Positions 49,561 through 57,524 of a stretch of 64,000 nucleotides of DNA are shown here, one piece after another (the stretch's first letter is position 1; the number at the start of each line of letters is the position of its first letter). Under the pieces are notes generated by a model. It saw only the letters and a program-made list of their open reading frames with translations, was not told where the DNA came from and did no database searches. Location of the stretch: assembly GCA_019119635.1 (NCBI GenBank), contig DWWP01000021.1, positions 1 through 64,000 on the forward strand, written 5' to 3'. The DNA is from Candidatus Dietzia intestinipullorum (GTDB taxonomy: Bacteria > Actinomycetota > Actinomycetes > Mycobacteriales > Mycobacteriaceae). Position numbers and translations under genes: made by a program.

Positions 49561-50552
49561 CCACCACAGCAGACACCACGCCCCAGATCTCCGTGGAGAA
49601 CGTGACGGTCGAGTACCGCACGCGCAAGGGCACGGTCCACGCCGTCACCGACGTCTCCCTCGCCGTCGAGGAGGGCACCACGCTGGCCCTCGTGGGCGAG
49701 TCCGGCTGCGGCAAGTCCAGCCTCGGCAGGGCCATGCTGCAGTTGCCGCGACCGACCTCCGGCAGGGTCGCGGTGGGACAGAAGGATCTGACCGCGCTCT
49801 CCGGCGCCTCGCTCAAGAAGGCCCGCAGCATCGTGCAGATGGTCTTCCAGGACCCCGTCTCCTCGCTCAACCCCCGGCGCCGGGTCCGCGACATCGTCGC
49901 CGAGGGCCTGTCCGTGCAGGGGCAGGCCGGGGGCCGTGCGGAGACCCGCCGGCTGGTCGACGCGGCGATGGAGTCGGTCGGCCTGGACCCTGAGGTCGTG
50001 GGAGACCGCCGGCCCGCGGAGTTCTCCGGCGGCCAGTGCCAGCGCATCGCCCTGGCGCGCGCCCTCGTCCTGCAGCCCGAGGTGCTCGTGTGCGACGAGC
50101 CGGTGTCCGCGCTCGACGTCTCCGTGCAGGCGCAGATCCTCAACCTGCTCGAGGAGATGAAGGCACAGTACGGGCTGACCATGGTGTTCATCTCGCACGA
50201 CCTGTCGGTGGTGCACAACATCGCCGACCGTGTCGCCGTGATGTACCTGGGCACCGTGTGCGAGGTCGCGGACACGTCCGACCTGTACCGCGCGCCGGCC
50301 CACCCGTACACGATGCTGCTCATCTCCTCGGCGCCGACGCTCGGCGGCACGTTCGCCGACACGCTCGGCGGGCCGCCCGTCGAGGCCACCAGCTCGGAGC
50401 TGCCCTCGCCGCTGGACCCGCCGTCGGGCTGCCGGTTCCGCACCCGCTGTCCCCTGGCCACCGAGATCTGCGCGACCGAGCGGCCCGAGATGCGCGAGAT
50501 CGCGCCGGGGCACCACGTGGCCTGCCACCACCCGCTCCAGCCCGCCGCCTGA
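49557..50552 (+). CDS. Peptide-type ABC ATP-binding protein (DppF-like)
   Basis: This 331-residue ATPase has an ATG overlapping the dppD-like stop. Walker A is LVGESGCGKSSLGRA, MVFQDPVSSLNPRRRVRDIVAEGL is the DppF Q-loop region, the signature is EFSGGQCQRIALARALV and Walker B is VLVCDEPVSALDVSVQAQ. A C-terminal CRFRTRCPLATEIC four-cysteine motif is again present. With DppD and the BC permeases it completes the import machine. It converges with the sulfatase gene; a large hairpin separates them. Confidence 0.92.
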   Translation: MTTTADTTPQISVENVTVEYRTRKGTVHAVTDVSLAVEEGTTLALVGESGCGKSSLGRAMLQLPRPTSGRVAVGQKDLTALSGASLKKARSIVQMVFQDPVSSLNPRRRVRDIVAEGLSVQGQAGGRAETRRLVDAAMESVGLDPEVVGDRRPAEFSGGQCQRIALARALVLQPEVLVCDEPVSALDVSVQAQILNLLEEMKAQYGLTMVFISHDLSVVHNIADRVAVMYLGTVCEVADTSDLYRAPAHPYTMLLISSAPTLGGTFADTLGGPPVEATSSELPSPLDPPSGCRFRTRCPLATEICATERPEMREIAPGHHVACHHPLQPAA

Positions 50553-50628
50553 GGCGGGTCCGGGCACCGCACAGCACACCGCGCGGCGCCCCGCCCCGCG
50601 GCACACCGAGGCACACCACACCACGCCA

Positions 50629-50696
50629 CAAACGCAGGCCGTCACTGCAGAAGTCGACGTTGCTACGTGGACTTCTGCAGTGACCGCCTGCGTTTG
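50629..50696. repeat. Very long intergenic palindrome (bidirectional terminator or mobile repeat)
   Basis: The arms 50629-50660 and 50665-50696 pair over 32 positions with only two mismatches (40/85 and 56/69), leaving a TGCT loop. The outer ends are CAAACGCAGGC and GCCTGCGTTTG. It lies in the 198-base gap between convergent dppF and sulfatase genes, so it may terminate both. The length is far beyond a usual terminator and no U tract is present, so a palindromic repeat element is an equal possibility. Confidence 0.75.
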
Positions 50697-50750
50697 CCGG
50701 GCCGGGGGCCGGGAGGGGCCAGGAGGGGCCGGAAGGGGCTGGGGGCCGGG

Positions 50751-53114
50751 CTAGTGGGTGGCCAGGTCGATCTGCGCGCGGCGCTCCCACGGCAGGTCGG
50801 TCCCCCGCTGGATGTCCAACCGCACGTGATGCAGCGAGCCCCCGACAAAGGGGAAGGCCCCCGAGTACTCCCCTGAGACCGCGCTGCCGCGACTGCGTCC
50901 GACGTCCATCGTCTCGTTCATGCTGAACATCGCCGGTGCGGTCGCGTCGATCCTGCCCTCGCCCACCTGCTGATCGTCGACGACGAGCCGCAGCGTGGCA
51001 CCGGCGGCGATCCCGCCGTCGTACTCGAACCGCAGCTGCACCTCGCGAGGGCCGGGCGTCAGTCGCGCCGCCGCCCGCGCCTCGCCGGTGAACCTGTCGA
51101 AGAAGTTGTAGTAGAACACCGGGACGCCGTCGGCCACGTAGAGGGCCAGCCCGCCGAACCGTCCGCCGAGACTGAGCAGCACTCCCTCGCACCGCTCGGG
51201 CTCGCGCACGTCCAGGCTCGCCGTGAGCTGGAACGCGCGGTTGAACAGGGGCGGCGCGGCCTTCTCGTTGAGCCCGTCCATGTGCGGGTACAGCGTGATG
51301 GAGGTCCGGCCTTCCATCGGGTGCGGCGGCCGCGACCCGCGGGGAGCGACGCGGCCGACCGTGCGGTCGTCAAGGGGCAGGACGTCGTACCGGGCGGCCT
51401 CGGCGATGAACTTGGTCTTGAGCCGCTCGAGGAGCTCGGGGTGCTCTGCCGCCAGATCGCGGGACTGCGACCAGTCCACCGAGGTGTCGTAGAGCTCCCA
51501 CACGTCGTCGGCCAGGTCCACCAGGTCGACGGACGGCGTGGCCATGAGCCACGGTGGGCGGTGCGCCGTGACGGCGGTCCACCCGTGGTCGTAGATCCCG
51601 CGGTTGCCGAAGATCTCGAAGTACTGCGTGGTGTGCCGGTCGGCCGCCTCGACGTCATCAAACGTGTAGTTCATGGCCACGCCCTCCACGGGCTTCTGCG
51701 CCACCCCGTCGACGGTGTGCGGCATCGGCAGTCCCGCCGCCTCGAGGATCGTCGGGGTGATGTCCACGCAGTGGTGCCACTGCTCCCGCCACCGGCCGGG
51801 CTCGGCGATCCGGCCCTTCCAGTACGCGATGAGCCCGTTGCGGGTGCCGCCGTAGTGTGAGGCGACCTGCTTGGCCCACTGGTAGGGCGTGTTGAGCGCG
51901 ATCGCCCACGACGACGGGAAGTGGGGGTAGGACTCCGGCCCGCCGAGCTCGTCGAACCGCGCCAGGGCGTCGGCCGTGGTCGAGGGCAGCCCGTTGAGTC
52001 CCGCGAGGTAGTTGGCGGCGCCGAGCGGGCCGCCCTCGGTGGACGCCCCGTTGTCGCCGACCATGTAGAGGATCAGCGTGTTCTCGAGCCGGCCGGTGTC
52101 GGAGAGGTGGTCGACGAGCCTGCCCAGCTGGTCGTCGGTGTGCTCGAGGAAGCCCGCGTACAGCTCCATGAGCCGGGCGGCCACCTTCTTGTCGTCGTCG
52201 TCCAGGTCGTCCCACGCCGGCAGTCCCGAGGGGAACGGCGCGAGCGCGGTGTCGGCGGGGACGGCGCCGAGCTCCTTCTGGCGGGCGAGCGTCCGCTCCC
52301 GCAGCGCGTTCCACCCGTCGTCGAACTCGCCGCGGTACCGGTCCCGGTAGTCCTCGGGCACGTGGAGCGGCGCGTGGACGGCACCGAAGGGCAGGTAGCA
52401 GAACCACGGCTTGTCGGGGGCGACCGCGGTGACGTCGTCGATCCAGTCGATCGACCTGTCGACCAGGTCCTCGGTGAGGTGGTATCCCTCCTCCGGCGTG
52501 CGTGGCGGGTCGACCTGCCGACGGCCGTCGTAGAGGACCGGCGCGAAGTGGTCGGCCTCGGCGCCGAGGAAGCCGTAGAAGGTGTCGAACCCCTCCTCGG
52601 TGGGCCAGCGGTCGAACGGTCCGGCGGCCGTCGTCTCCCATGGCGGGGTCTGGTGCATCTTCCCGAAGGCGCCGGTCGCGTAGCCGTTACCGCGCAGCAC
52701 GCGGGCGACGGTGGCTGCGGAATCGGGCCGGGTCCCGTTGTATCCCGGTGCTCCCGTGGCGTTCTCCGCGATCACCCCCATGCCCACGCTGTGGTGGTTA
52801 CGGCCGGTGAGCGTCGCGGCGCGGGTCGGCGAGCACAGTGCCGTGGTGTGGAAGCGCGTGTAGCCGGCGCCCTCGCCCGTCAGCCGCTCGGCGGTGGGCA
52901 TGCGCACGGGCCCGCCGAAGGCCGAGGACGTGCCGAAGCCGACGTCGTCGAGCATCACCAGCAGGATGTTGGGCGCGCCCTCGGGTGCGCGGACCGGCCG
53001 CACCCCGGAGAACGCGTCGCGCTGGTGCTTCTGGTCCATCTCGGCCGGGACACGGCGGTCGGAGCCGCGGACGGGGAGTGTGTGCCTGTCGACGGCGGAC
53101 TCGTACTCATGCAT
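50751..53114 (-). CDS. Type I arylsulfatase (AtsA/AtsD-like)
   Basis: The 787-residue protein hydrolyses sulfate esters. The modification motif CSPTRAATLTGR holds Cys94, which a formylglycine-generating enzyme converts to formylglycine; that enzyme is encoded 1.6 kb away. Metal ligands begin with LLVMLDD (Asp56/57), and LYMVGDNGASTEGG supplies the C-terminal metal Asp-Asn pair. No secretion signal is seen, implying a cytoplasmic enzyme and prior import of the sulfate ester. Its length equals, as I recall, that of the M. tuberculosis AtsA/AtsD proteins. It starts in a TGATG overlap with the dioxygenase gene. Confidence 0.92.
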   Translation of the reverse strand: MHEYESAVDRHTLPVRGSDRRVPAEMDQKHQRDAFSGVRPVRAPEGAPNILLVMLDDVGFGTSSAFGGPVRMPTAERLTGEGAGYTRFHTTALCSPTRAATLTGRNHHSVGMGVIAENATGAPGYNGTRPDSAATVARVLRGNGYATGAFGKMHQTPPWETTAAGPFDRWPTEEGFDTFYGFLGAEADHFAPVLYDGRRQVDPPRTPEEGYHLTEDLVDRSIDWIDDVTAVAPDKPWFCYLPFGAVHAPLHVPEDYRDRYRGEFDDGWNALRERTLARQKELGAVPADTALAPFPSGLPAWDDLDDDDKKVAARLMELYAGFLEHTDDQLGRLVDHLSDTGRLENTLILYMVGDNGASTEGGPLGAANYLAGLNGLPSTTADALARFDELGGPESYPHFPSSWAIALNTPYQWAKQVASHYGGTRNGLIAYWKGRIAEPGRWREQWHHCVDITPTILEAAGLPMPHTVDGVAQKPVEGVAMNYTFDDVEAADRHTTQYFEIFGNRGIYDHGWTAVTAHRPPWLMATPSVDLVDLADDVWELYDTSVDWSQSRDLAAEHPELLERLKTKFIAEAARYDVLPLDDRTVGRVAPRGSRPPHPMEGRTSITLYPHMDGLNEKAAPPLFNRAFQLTASLDVREPERCEGVLLSLGGRFGGLALYVADGVPVFYYNFFDRFTGEARAAARLTPGPREVQLRFEYDGGIAAGATLRLVVDDQQVGEGRIDATAPAMFSMNETMDVGRSRGSAVSGEYSGAFPFVGGSLHHVRLDIQRGTDLPWERRAQIDLATH

Positions 53115-54019
53115 CAGGCCGGCACCTCTCCCGCGATCGTGACCCGCTCCATGACGCGCCGGTGGGGGAAGTAGTCACTGCAGGCGTAGTGCTGCGTGGC
53201 GCGGTTGTCCCAGAAGGCGACCGTGCCCGGCTCCCAGTGCAGCCGGACCTGGAAGTCCGGCATCTTGATCTGGTCGAGCAGGAGCCGCAGCAGCTCGCGG
53301 CCCTCGGCCGGGTCCACGCCGTCGATCTCCGTGGTGAACAGGCTGTTGACAAAGAGCAGCTTGCGGCCGGTCTCCGGGTGGGTCCGCACGACGGGGTGAT
53401 GCTGCGGCGGGTACTGCTCCTGCATCTCGGCCAGCCGCTCGGGGGTCATGCCCAGGCCGAAGGACGGGGTGAAGTCGTGGGTGGCCGTCAGCCCGTCGAT
53501 CCGCTCCTTGATCTTCTTCGGCAGGGCGTCGTAGGCGTTGCCCATGTCCGCCCAGAGCGTGTCGCCACCGACCTCGGGCACGCTCAGCGCGCGCAACACC
53601 GAACCCAGCGGCGGGTGCGACTGCCACGAGACGTCGACGTGCCAGATGTTCTCCGTCCCCGGGTTCTCCTGGCCGCGGTCGAAGTGCACGACCTCGGGGA
53701 TCTCGCCCCGATCCAGGAGCGGATGCACCTCCAGCTCGCCCCAGTGGGCGGCGAAGTCGCGGTGCTGGCGCGCGGTGAGGTGGTCCTGGTCCCGGAAGAA
53801 CAGCACCTTGCGCTCGAGCAGCGCCGTCATGAGCTCGGCGATCTGCTCGGGCGACGGGTCGGCGAGGTCGACGCCGGAGATCTCCGCGCCGATGTAGGGG
53901 TTCACGGGGCGGACCCGGATGTGCGCGTACCCGGCCGGCGCGTGGTCGGCGTCCGGACCGGCGAGGCTCAGGCGTTTGGGCCCGAACTCGATCTGATGTT
54001 CACCGATGGTGACCTGCAT
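53114..54019 (-). CDS. TauD/AtsK-like alpha-ketoglutarate-dependent dioxygenase
   Basis: The 301-residue Fe(II) enzyme oxidises a carbon next to the sulfate or sulfonate group, releasing sulfate/sulfite and an aldehyde. Iron ligands are His127 and Asp129 (WHVDVSW) and His277 (ATQHYA). Arg287/288 (FPHRRVMER) binds ketoglutarate. LFFRDQDHLTARQHRDFAAHWG is typical of the family. The length and pairing with a sulfatase resemble the alkylsulfatase AtsK; TauD itself (taurine) or a 2,4-D-type enzyme are alternatives. ATG 54019 follows GGGGAGG. It is first in an operon with the sulfatase and divergent from a TetR gene. Confidence 0.86.
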   Translation of the reverse strand: MQVTIGEHQIEFGPKRLSLAGPDADHAPAGYAHIRVRPVNPYIGAEISGVDLADPSPEQIAELMTALLERKVLFFRDQDHLTARQHRDFAAHWGELEVHPLLDRGEIPEVVHFDRGQENPGTENIWHVDVSWQSHPPLGSVLRALSVPEVGGDTLWADMGNAYDALPKKIKERIDGLTATHDFTPSFGLGMTPERLAEMQEQYPPQHHPVVRTHPETGRKLLFVNSLFTTEIDGVDPAEGRELLRLLLDQIKMPDFQVRLHWEPGTVAFWDNRATQHYACSDYFPHRRVMERVTIAGEVPA

Positions 54020-54039
54020 GATTCCTCCCCCGACCAACT

Positions 54040-54080
54040 GTATACAAACGACTACACTCCGACTGTACACACTCGTATAC
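54040..54080. promoter_or_regulatory. Candidate TetR operators between the dioxygenase and tetR genes
   Basis: Two GTATAC palindromes (54040-54045 and 54075-54080) are exactly 35 bases apart, and a related GTACAC lies at 54065-54070. The 70-base gap is the only control point for both transcripts. Repression by the adjacent TetR protein is inferred. Confidence 0.45.
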
Positions 54081-54089
54081 GGTGTGGGT

Positions 54090-54701
54090 ATGGAACCGCG
54101 AACGACGATCGACGACGACGAGGTCGGCAGCACGCCAGGGACCGGGCGCCCCACCGGACGCGAGGGGGTCCGGAAGGCGGTCCTCCGGGCCGCCCGCGCC
54201 CAGGTCGCCGCGCGCGGACCGCGGGTGCCGCTGCGCGACATCGCCGAGGCCGCCGGCGTCAACCTCGGCCTCATCCACCGGCACGTCGGCCGCAAGGAGG
54301 ACCTGCTGTCCGAGGTCCTCGACGACGGCCTGCGGCACGGCACCGCGCAGATCGACGGACTGGACGACGCCGGGCGCGCCCTGCGCACCATGCTCCTCGG
54401 CGCCACCGCCCGCCCCGACTACAGCCGCCTGCTGCTGTGGCTCGCGCTCGACCCGGAGGCCGTGCCCCCGACCGGGATCAGCCCGTCCTCCAGACCCGCG
54501 AACGCCGTGCGGCACATGCGCAACCCTCCGCCCGCCGGGGAGGAGCACCTGGCGCTGGCGCTGACCGTGGTCTACGCCTGGCCCGTACTGCGCTCGGAGA
54601 TCCTGGACGTGCTCGGGGTGCCGGCCGACCGGCGGGAGGCGATCGACCACCGCGTCGCCGACCTCCTCGCCGACCTGGTCACGAGGGAGCCCGGGCAGTG
54701 A
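54090..54701 (+). CDS. TetR-family regulator of the sulfatase cluster
   Basis: The 203-residue protein starts at ATG 54090 (MEPRTT); GTG 54084 is an alternative. The helix-turn-helix is VRKAVLRAARAQVAARGPRVPLRDIAEAAGVNLGLIHRHVGRKEDLLSEVLD (about 26-77); the C-terminal domain has no recognisable ligand motif. Its stop overlaps the FGE start (GTGA), so regulator and sulfatase-maturation gene are coupled. The divergent position to the dioxygenase-sulfatase operon suggests that it controls the whole set. Confidence 0.85.
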   Translation: MEPRTTIDDDEVGSTPGTGRPTGREGVRKAVLRAARAQVAARGPRVPLRDIAEAAGVNLGLIHRHVGRKEDLLSEVLDDGLRHGTAQIDGLDDAGRALRTMLLGATARPDYSRLLLWLALDPEAVPPTGISPSSRPANAVRHMRNPPPAGEEHLALALTVVYAWPVLRSEILDVLGVPADRREAIDHRVADLLADLVTREPGQ

Positions 54702-55693
54702 GCGGCTGCTGCGCGCCGTCGACCCCGCCCGGACGCGGATCGGCCACACCCGGGGCGGGGCCCATCACGCCCGGGCACCGACCGTCCCGTCCGCCACGAC
54801 CCGCGGGGGAGGGAGGTCCACCTCGTCGTCGTCAGGTGCCCGTACCCGGTGGCACCTTCGTCATGGGTGACCACTTCGACGAGGGTTACCCGGCGGACGG
54901 CGAGCTGCCGCTCCACGAGGTGCGCCTGAGCCCGTTCCGGATGGACGAGTCCGCGGTGACCAATGCGCAGTTCGCCACCTTCTGCAAGGCCACCGGCTAC
55001 GTCACCGACGCCGAGCAGCTCGGGGTCTCGCCCGTGTTCCACCTGGCCGTCGAGGCGTCGCGGTCGGACGTATTGCACGCCCTGGACGCCGCCCCGTGGT
55101 GGCTGTCGGTCCGCGGGGCCGACTGGCGCCATCCGGCGGGCCCGCGCTCGTCGATCACCGACCTGCAGAACCACCCGGTCGTCCACGTCTCGTGGAATGA
55201 CGCGGTCGCGTACTGCGACTGGGCCGACGCCCGCCTGCCCACCGAGGCCGAATGGGAGTACGCGGCGCGCGGCGGCCTGTCGGGCGCGCGCTTCCCGTGG
55301 GGCGACGAGCTCACCCCACGCGGCCGATGGAACCTCAACGTCTGGCAGGGGCGGTTCCCGGACCACAACACGCTGGACGACGGCCACCTGGCCACCGCCC
55401 CCGTCCGCTCCTACCGGCCCAACGGGTACGGGCTGCACGAGATGGTGGGCAACGTGTGGGAGTGGTGCCACGACGTCTTCGACCCCGCCTACTACCGGAG
55501 CTCACCAGCAAAGGACCCGCGCGGGCCCCGGCCCACCGAGGACCCGTCCGCCGAACGGTGGCGCACGATGCGCGGCGGCTCCTACCTGTGCCACGACTCG
55601 TACTGCTACCGGTACCGGGTGGCGGCACGCTCGGCCAACACCGAGCAGTCCGCGACGGCGAACCTGGGGTTCCGCTGCGCCCGGGACGCCTGA
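54698..55693 (+). CDS. Formylglycine-generating enzyme (sulfatase-activating, SUMF1-like)
   Basis: The 331-residue copper-dependent oxidase turns the sulfatase Cys94 into formylglycine. After a disordered Pro/Gly/Arg-rich N-terminus (about 1-45) comes the FGE fold: VPVPGGTFVMGDHFDEGYPADGE, ESAVTNAQFATFCKATGYVTDAE, HPVVHVSWNDAVAYCDWADARLPTEAEWEYAARGG and MVGNVWEWCHDVF. The decisive pair Cys298 and Cys303 in LCHDSYCYRYRVAARSANT is kept, so this is a true FGE rather than an EgtB-like or other FGE-sulfatase-domain protein. GTG 54698 overlaps the TetR stop. Confidence 0.93.
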   Translation: MSGCCAPSTPPGRGSATPGAGPITPGHRPSRPPRPAGEGGPPRRRQVPVPGGTFVMGDHFDEGYPADGELPLHEVRLSPFRMDESAVTNAQFATFCKATGYVTDAEQLGVSPVFHLAVEASRSDVLHALDAAPWWLSVRGADWRHPAGPRSSITDLQNHPVVHVSWNDAVAYCDWADARLPTEAEWEYAARGGLSGARFPWGDELTPRGRWNLNVWQGRFPDHNTLDDGHLATAPVRSYRPNGYGLHEMVGNVWEWCHDVFDPAYYRSSPAKDPRGPRPTEDPSAERWRTMRGGSYLCHDSYCYRYRVAARSANTEQSATANLGFRCARDA

Positions 55694-55710
55694 CCTGAGG
55701 CGATCGCGCA

Positions 55711-55723
55711 GTCACGTCGTGAC
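55711..55723. promoter_or_regulatory. Perfect palindrome after the FGE gene
   Basis: GTCACGTCGTGAC is a 6+6 palindrome around one base, 18 bases after the FGE stop and about 100 bases before the binding-protein promoter. It may be an operator of that promoter region. No more can be said. Confidence 0.35.
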
Positions 55724-55817
55724 CGACACCGTCGTGGCGGTGATGCTCTCCGATGACGCCTCCATCGAGAAGCGGCAGCCACCCGCGTTTCCTGGTCAGT
55801 CACGAACTTAATACACC

Positions 55818-55852
55818 TTGACTATCTTTCACTTTGCAGTGATACTCGTCAC
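55818..55852 (+). promoter_or_regulatory. Promoter of the peptide-type binding-protein gene
   Basis: -35 TTGACT (55818-55823), a 17-base spacer and -10 GATACT (55841-55846) inside GTGATACTCGTCAC (55839-55852). CTTAATAC lies just upstream and GAATTAAG downstream (55859-55866), an inverted pair around the promoter. The elements and spacing repeat those at 48446-48480, upstream of the matching ATPase genes. Confidence 0.68.
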
Positions 55853-55912
55853 GTCGCGTGAATTAAGTCAGTGCATCATGCACCCATGACACCGCAATCT
55901 CCAGGAGAGCCG

Positions 55913-57520
55913 ATGAAACGCACCACCTCCGCCGCAGCGACCCTCGCCGCCGCCGCACTGGTCCTCACCGCCTGTGGCGGCGGGGGCGACGAACCCGGCT
56001 CCGAGCCGCGGATCGATGCGGACTCGCTGCTGCCACCCATGGGCGAGGAGTGCACCGCGGAGCAGGCCGGCGGCACCATCACCATGGGCGAGTACGTCAT
56101 GCTGCCCACGTTCGCGCCCGGGCAGGGGCAGCACGGCGTCCGGGGCGGATCGCAGTCCGCCGCCATCTACGACCGCCTCATGCGCTGGGACGCGCAGAAC
56201 GAGGAGTTCGTGCCGCAGCTCGCGGAGTCGCTCGAGTCCAACGACGACAACTCGGTGTGGACCCTCACGCTCCGCGAGGGCGTCAACTTCTCCAACGGCG
56301 ACCCGCTCACCGCGGAGGACGTGGCCTTCACCATCGGTCTCCACCAGGACCCGGAGACCCGGTCGGTCGTGATGACCGACGCCATGGAGGTGGCCGACGT
56401 CGAGGCGGTGGATCCCCTCACCGTGGAGTTCACCCTCGACGAGCCGTGGGCGGGCTTCCCGACCCTGCTGAGCGGGACCGCCGGCGAGGTCATCCCCCAG
56501 CAGGCGTACGAGGCCTCCGACCCCGAGGAGTGGGAGCGTGCGCCCATCGGCGCCGGCCCGTTCGTCCTGGACGAGTACATCCCCGACCAGAAGACCGTCC
56601 TGCAGCCCAACCCCGACTACTACGGCGGCGCCGTCTGCCCGACCCTGGAGTTCCTCCGCATCCCGGGCTCGCAGGGCACCTTCGAGGCCTTCCAGAACGA
56701 CGAGCTCCAGGTGAGCTTCCTGCGCGGCTCCAAGTTCGTCGCCGACGCCCAGGAGGCCGGGGCGCGCGGGTTCCATCAGATCACCAGCTCCGGCTCGGTG
56801 ATCAACATGAACAACGGCGCCGCCGGCTACGACGGCCCCCTCACCGACCAGCGCGTCCGCAAGGCAGTGGCCCACGCCCTGGACCGCGACCTGATGGATC
56901 AGCGCCTCACCGACGGGACCGGCCAGCCGACTTCGGCCCTGCTCGCCGAAGCCTCCCGCTTCTACGACGGCCAGGAGGGCCCCACCTACGACCCGGAGCG
57001 TGCCACCGAGCTCGTCGAGGAGGTCAAGGCCGACACCGGTTGGGACGGGGCGATCACGATCCTCATCTCGGACGGGCCAGAGAACGTCGAGGCCGGGGTC
57101 GTGACCAAGGCCCTGCTCGACGCCGCCGGGTTCAACGTGACCATCGAGAACGCCCCCGTCTCGCAGGTCACGGCCCGGCAGTTCACCGGTGACTACGAGG
57201 TGGTGATCGGCGGGCTGGCGGTGTCCGACGCCGACCCCGCATCGGCGTTCGCCAGCGGCCTGACCCCGGGCGGGGCCACCAACCTCACCGGCGTCGACGA
57301 CCCCCGGCTCACCGACGCGATCTCCGAGCTCAAGGCCGCCTCCGATCTCGAGGCCCAGAAGGAGGCGTACACCGCCCTGCAGGAGATCCACAACGAGATC
57401 CAGCCGTTCACGGTGATCGCCAACGCCGAGGAGTACGTCACCGTCGACGATTCCGTCCACGGGATCGACACCACCGTGGCCTCGGTCGTCCTCTTCGACA
57501 ACGCCTACATCGAGAACTGA
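55913..57520 (+). CDS. Peptide-type ABC substrate-binding lipoprotein (family 5)
   Basis: The 535-residue protein starts at ATG 55913 (MKRTTS) with CAGGAGAG upstream. The lipoprotein signal AATLAAAALVLTACGGGG has lipid Cys at about 21. SBP_bac_5 features are WTLTLREGVNFSNGDPLTAEDVAFTI, GAGPFVLDEYIPDQKTVLQPNPDYYGG and VRKAVAHALDRDLMDQRLTDGTGQPTSALL. It is the external receptor for the permeases and ATPases encoded at 46.4-50.5 kb, separated from them by the sulfatase cluster but sharing their promoter form. The ligand may be a peptide, glycopeptide or organosulfur compound rather than a plain dipeptide. The amidase follows after four bases. Confidence 0.9.
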   Translation: MKRTTSAAATLAAAALVLTACGGGGDEPGSEPRIDADSLLPPMGEECTAEQAGGTITMGEYVMLPTFAPGQGQHGVRGGSQSAAIYDRLMRWDAQNEEFVPQLAESLESNDDNSVWTLTLREGVNFSNGDPLTAEDVAFTIGLHQDPETRSVVMTDAMEVADVEAVDPLTVEFTLDEPWAGFPTLLSGTAGEVIPQQAYEASDPEEWERAPIGAGPFVLDEYIPDQKTVLQPNPDYYGGAVCPTLEFLRIPGSQGTFEAFQNDELQVSFLRGSKFVADAQEAGARGFHQITSSGSVINMNNGAAGYDGPLTDQRVRKAVAHALDRDLMDQRLTDGTGQPTSALLAEASRFYDGQEGPTYDPERATELVEEVKADTGWDGAITILISDGPENVEAGVVTKALLDAAGFNVTIENAPVSQVTARQFTGDYEVVIGGLAVSDADPASAFASGLTPGGATNLTGVDDPRLTDAISELKAASDLEAQKEAYTALQEIHNEIQPFTVIANAEEYVTVDDSVHGIDTTVASVVLFDNAYIEN

Positions 57521-57524
57521 CCCC

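Noticed and set aside
50629..50696. Reading the long palindrome as a CRISPR or insertion-sequence end
   Set aside because: There is a single copy here, with no spacers, transposase or flanking target duplication.
54698..55693. EgtB-like ergothioneine enzyme as identity of the FGE-fold protein
   Set aside because: The protein has the two active cysteines of true formylglycine-generating enzymes, lacks the EgtB DinB domain and adjoins a Cys-type sulfatase.
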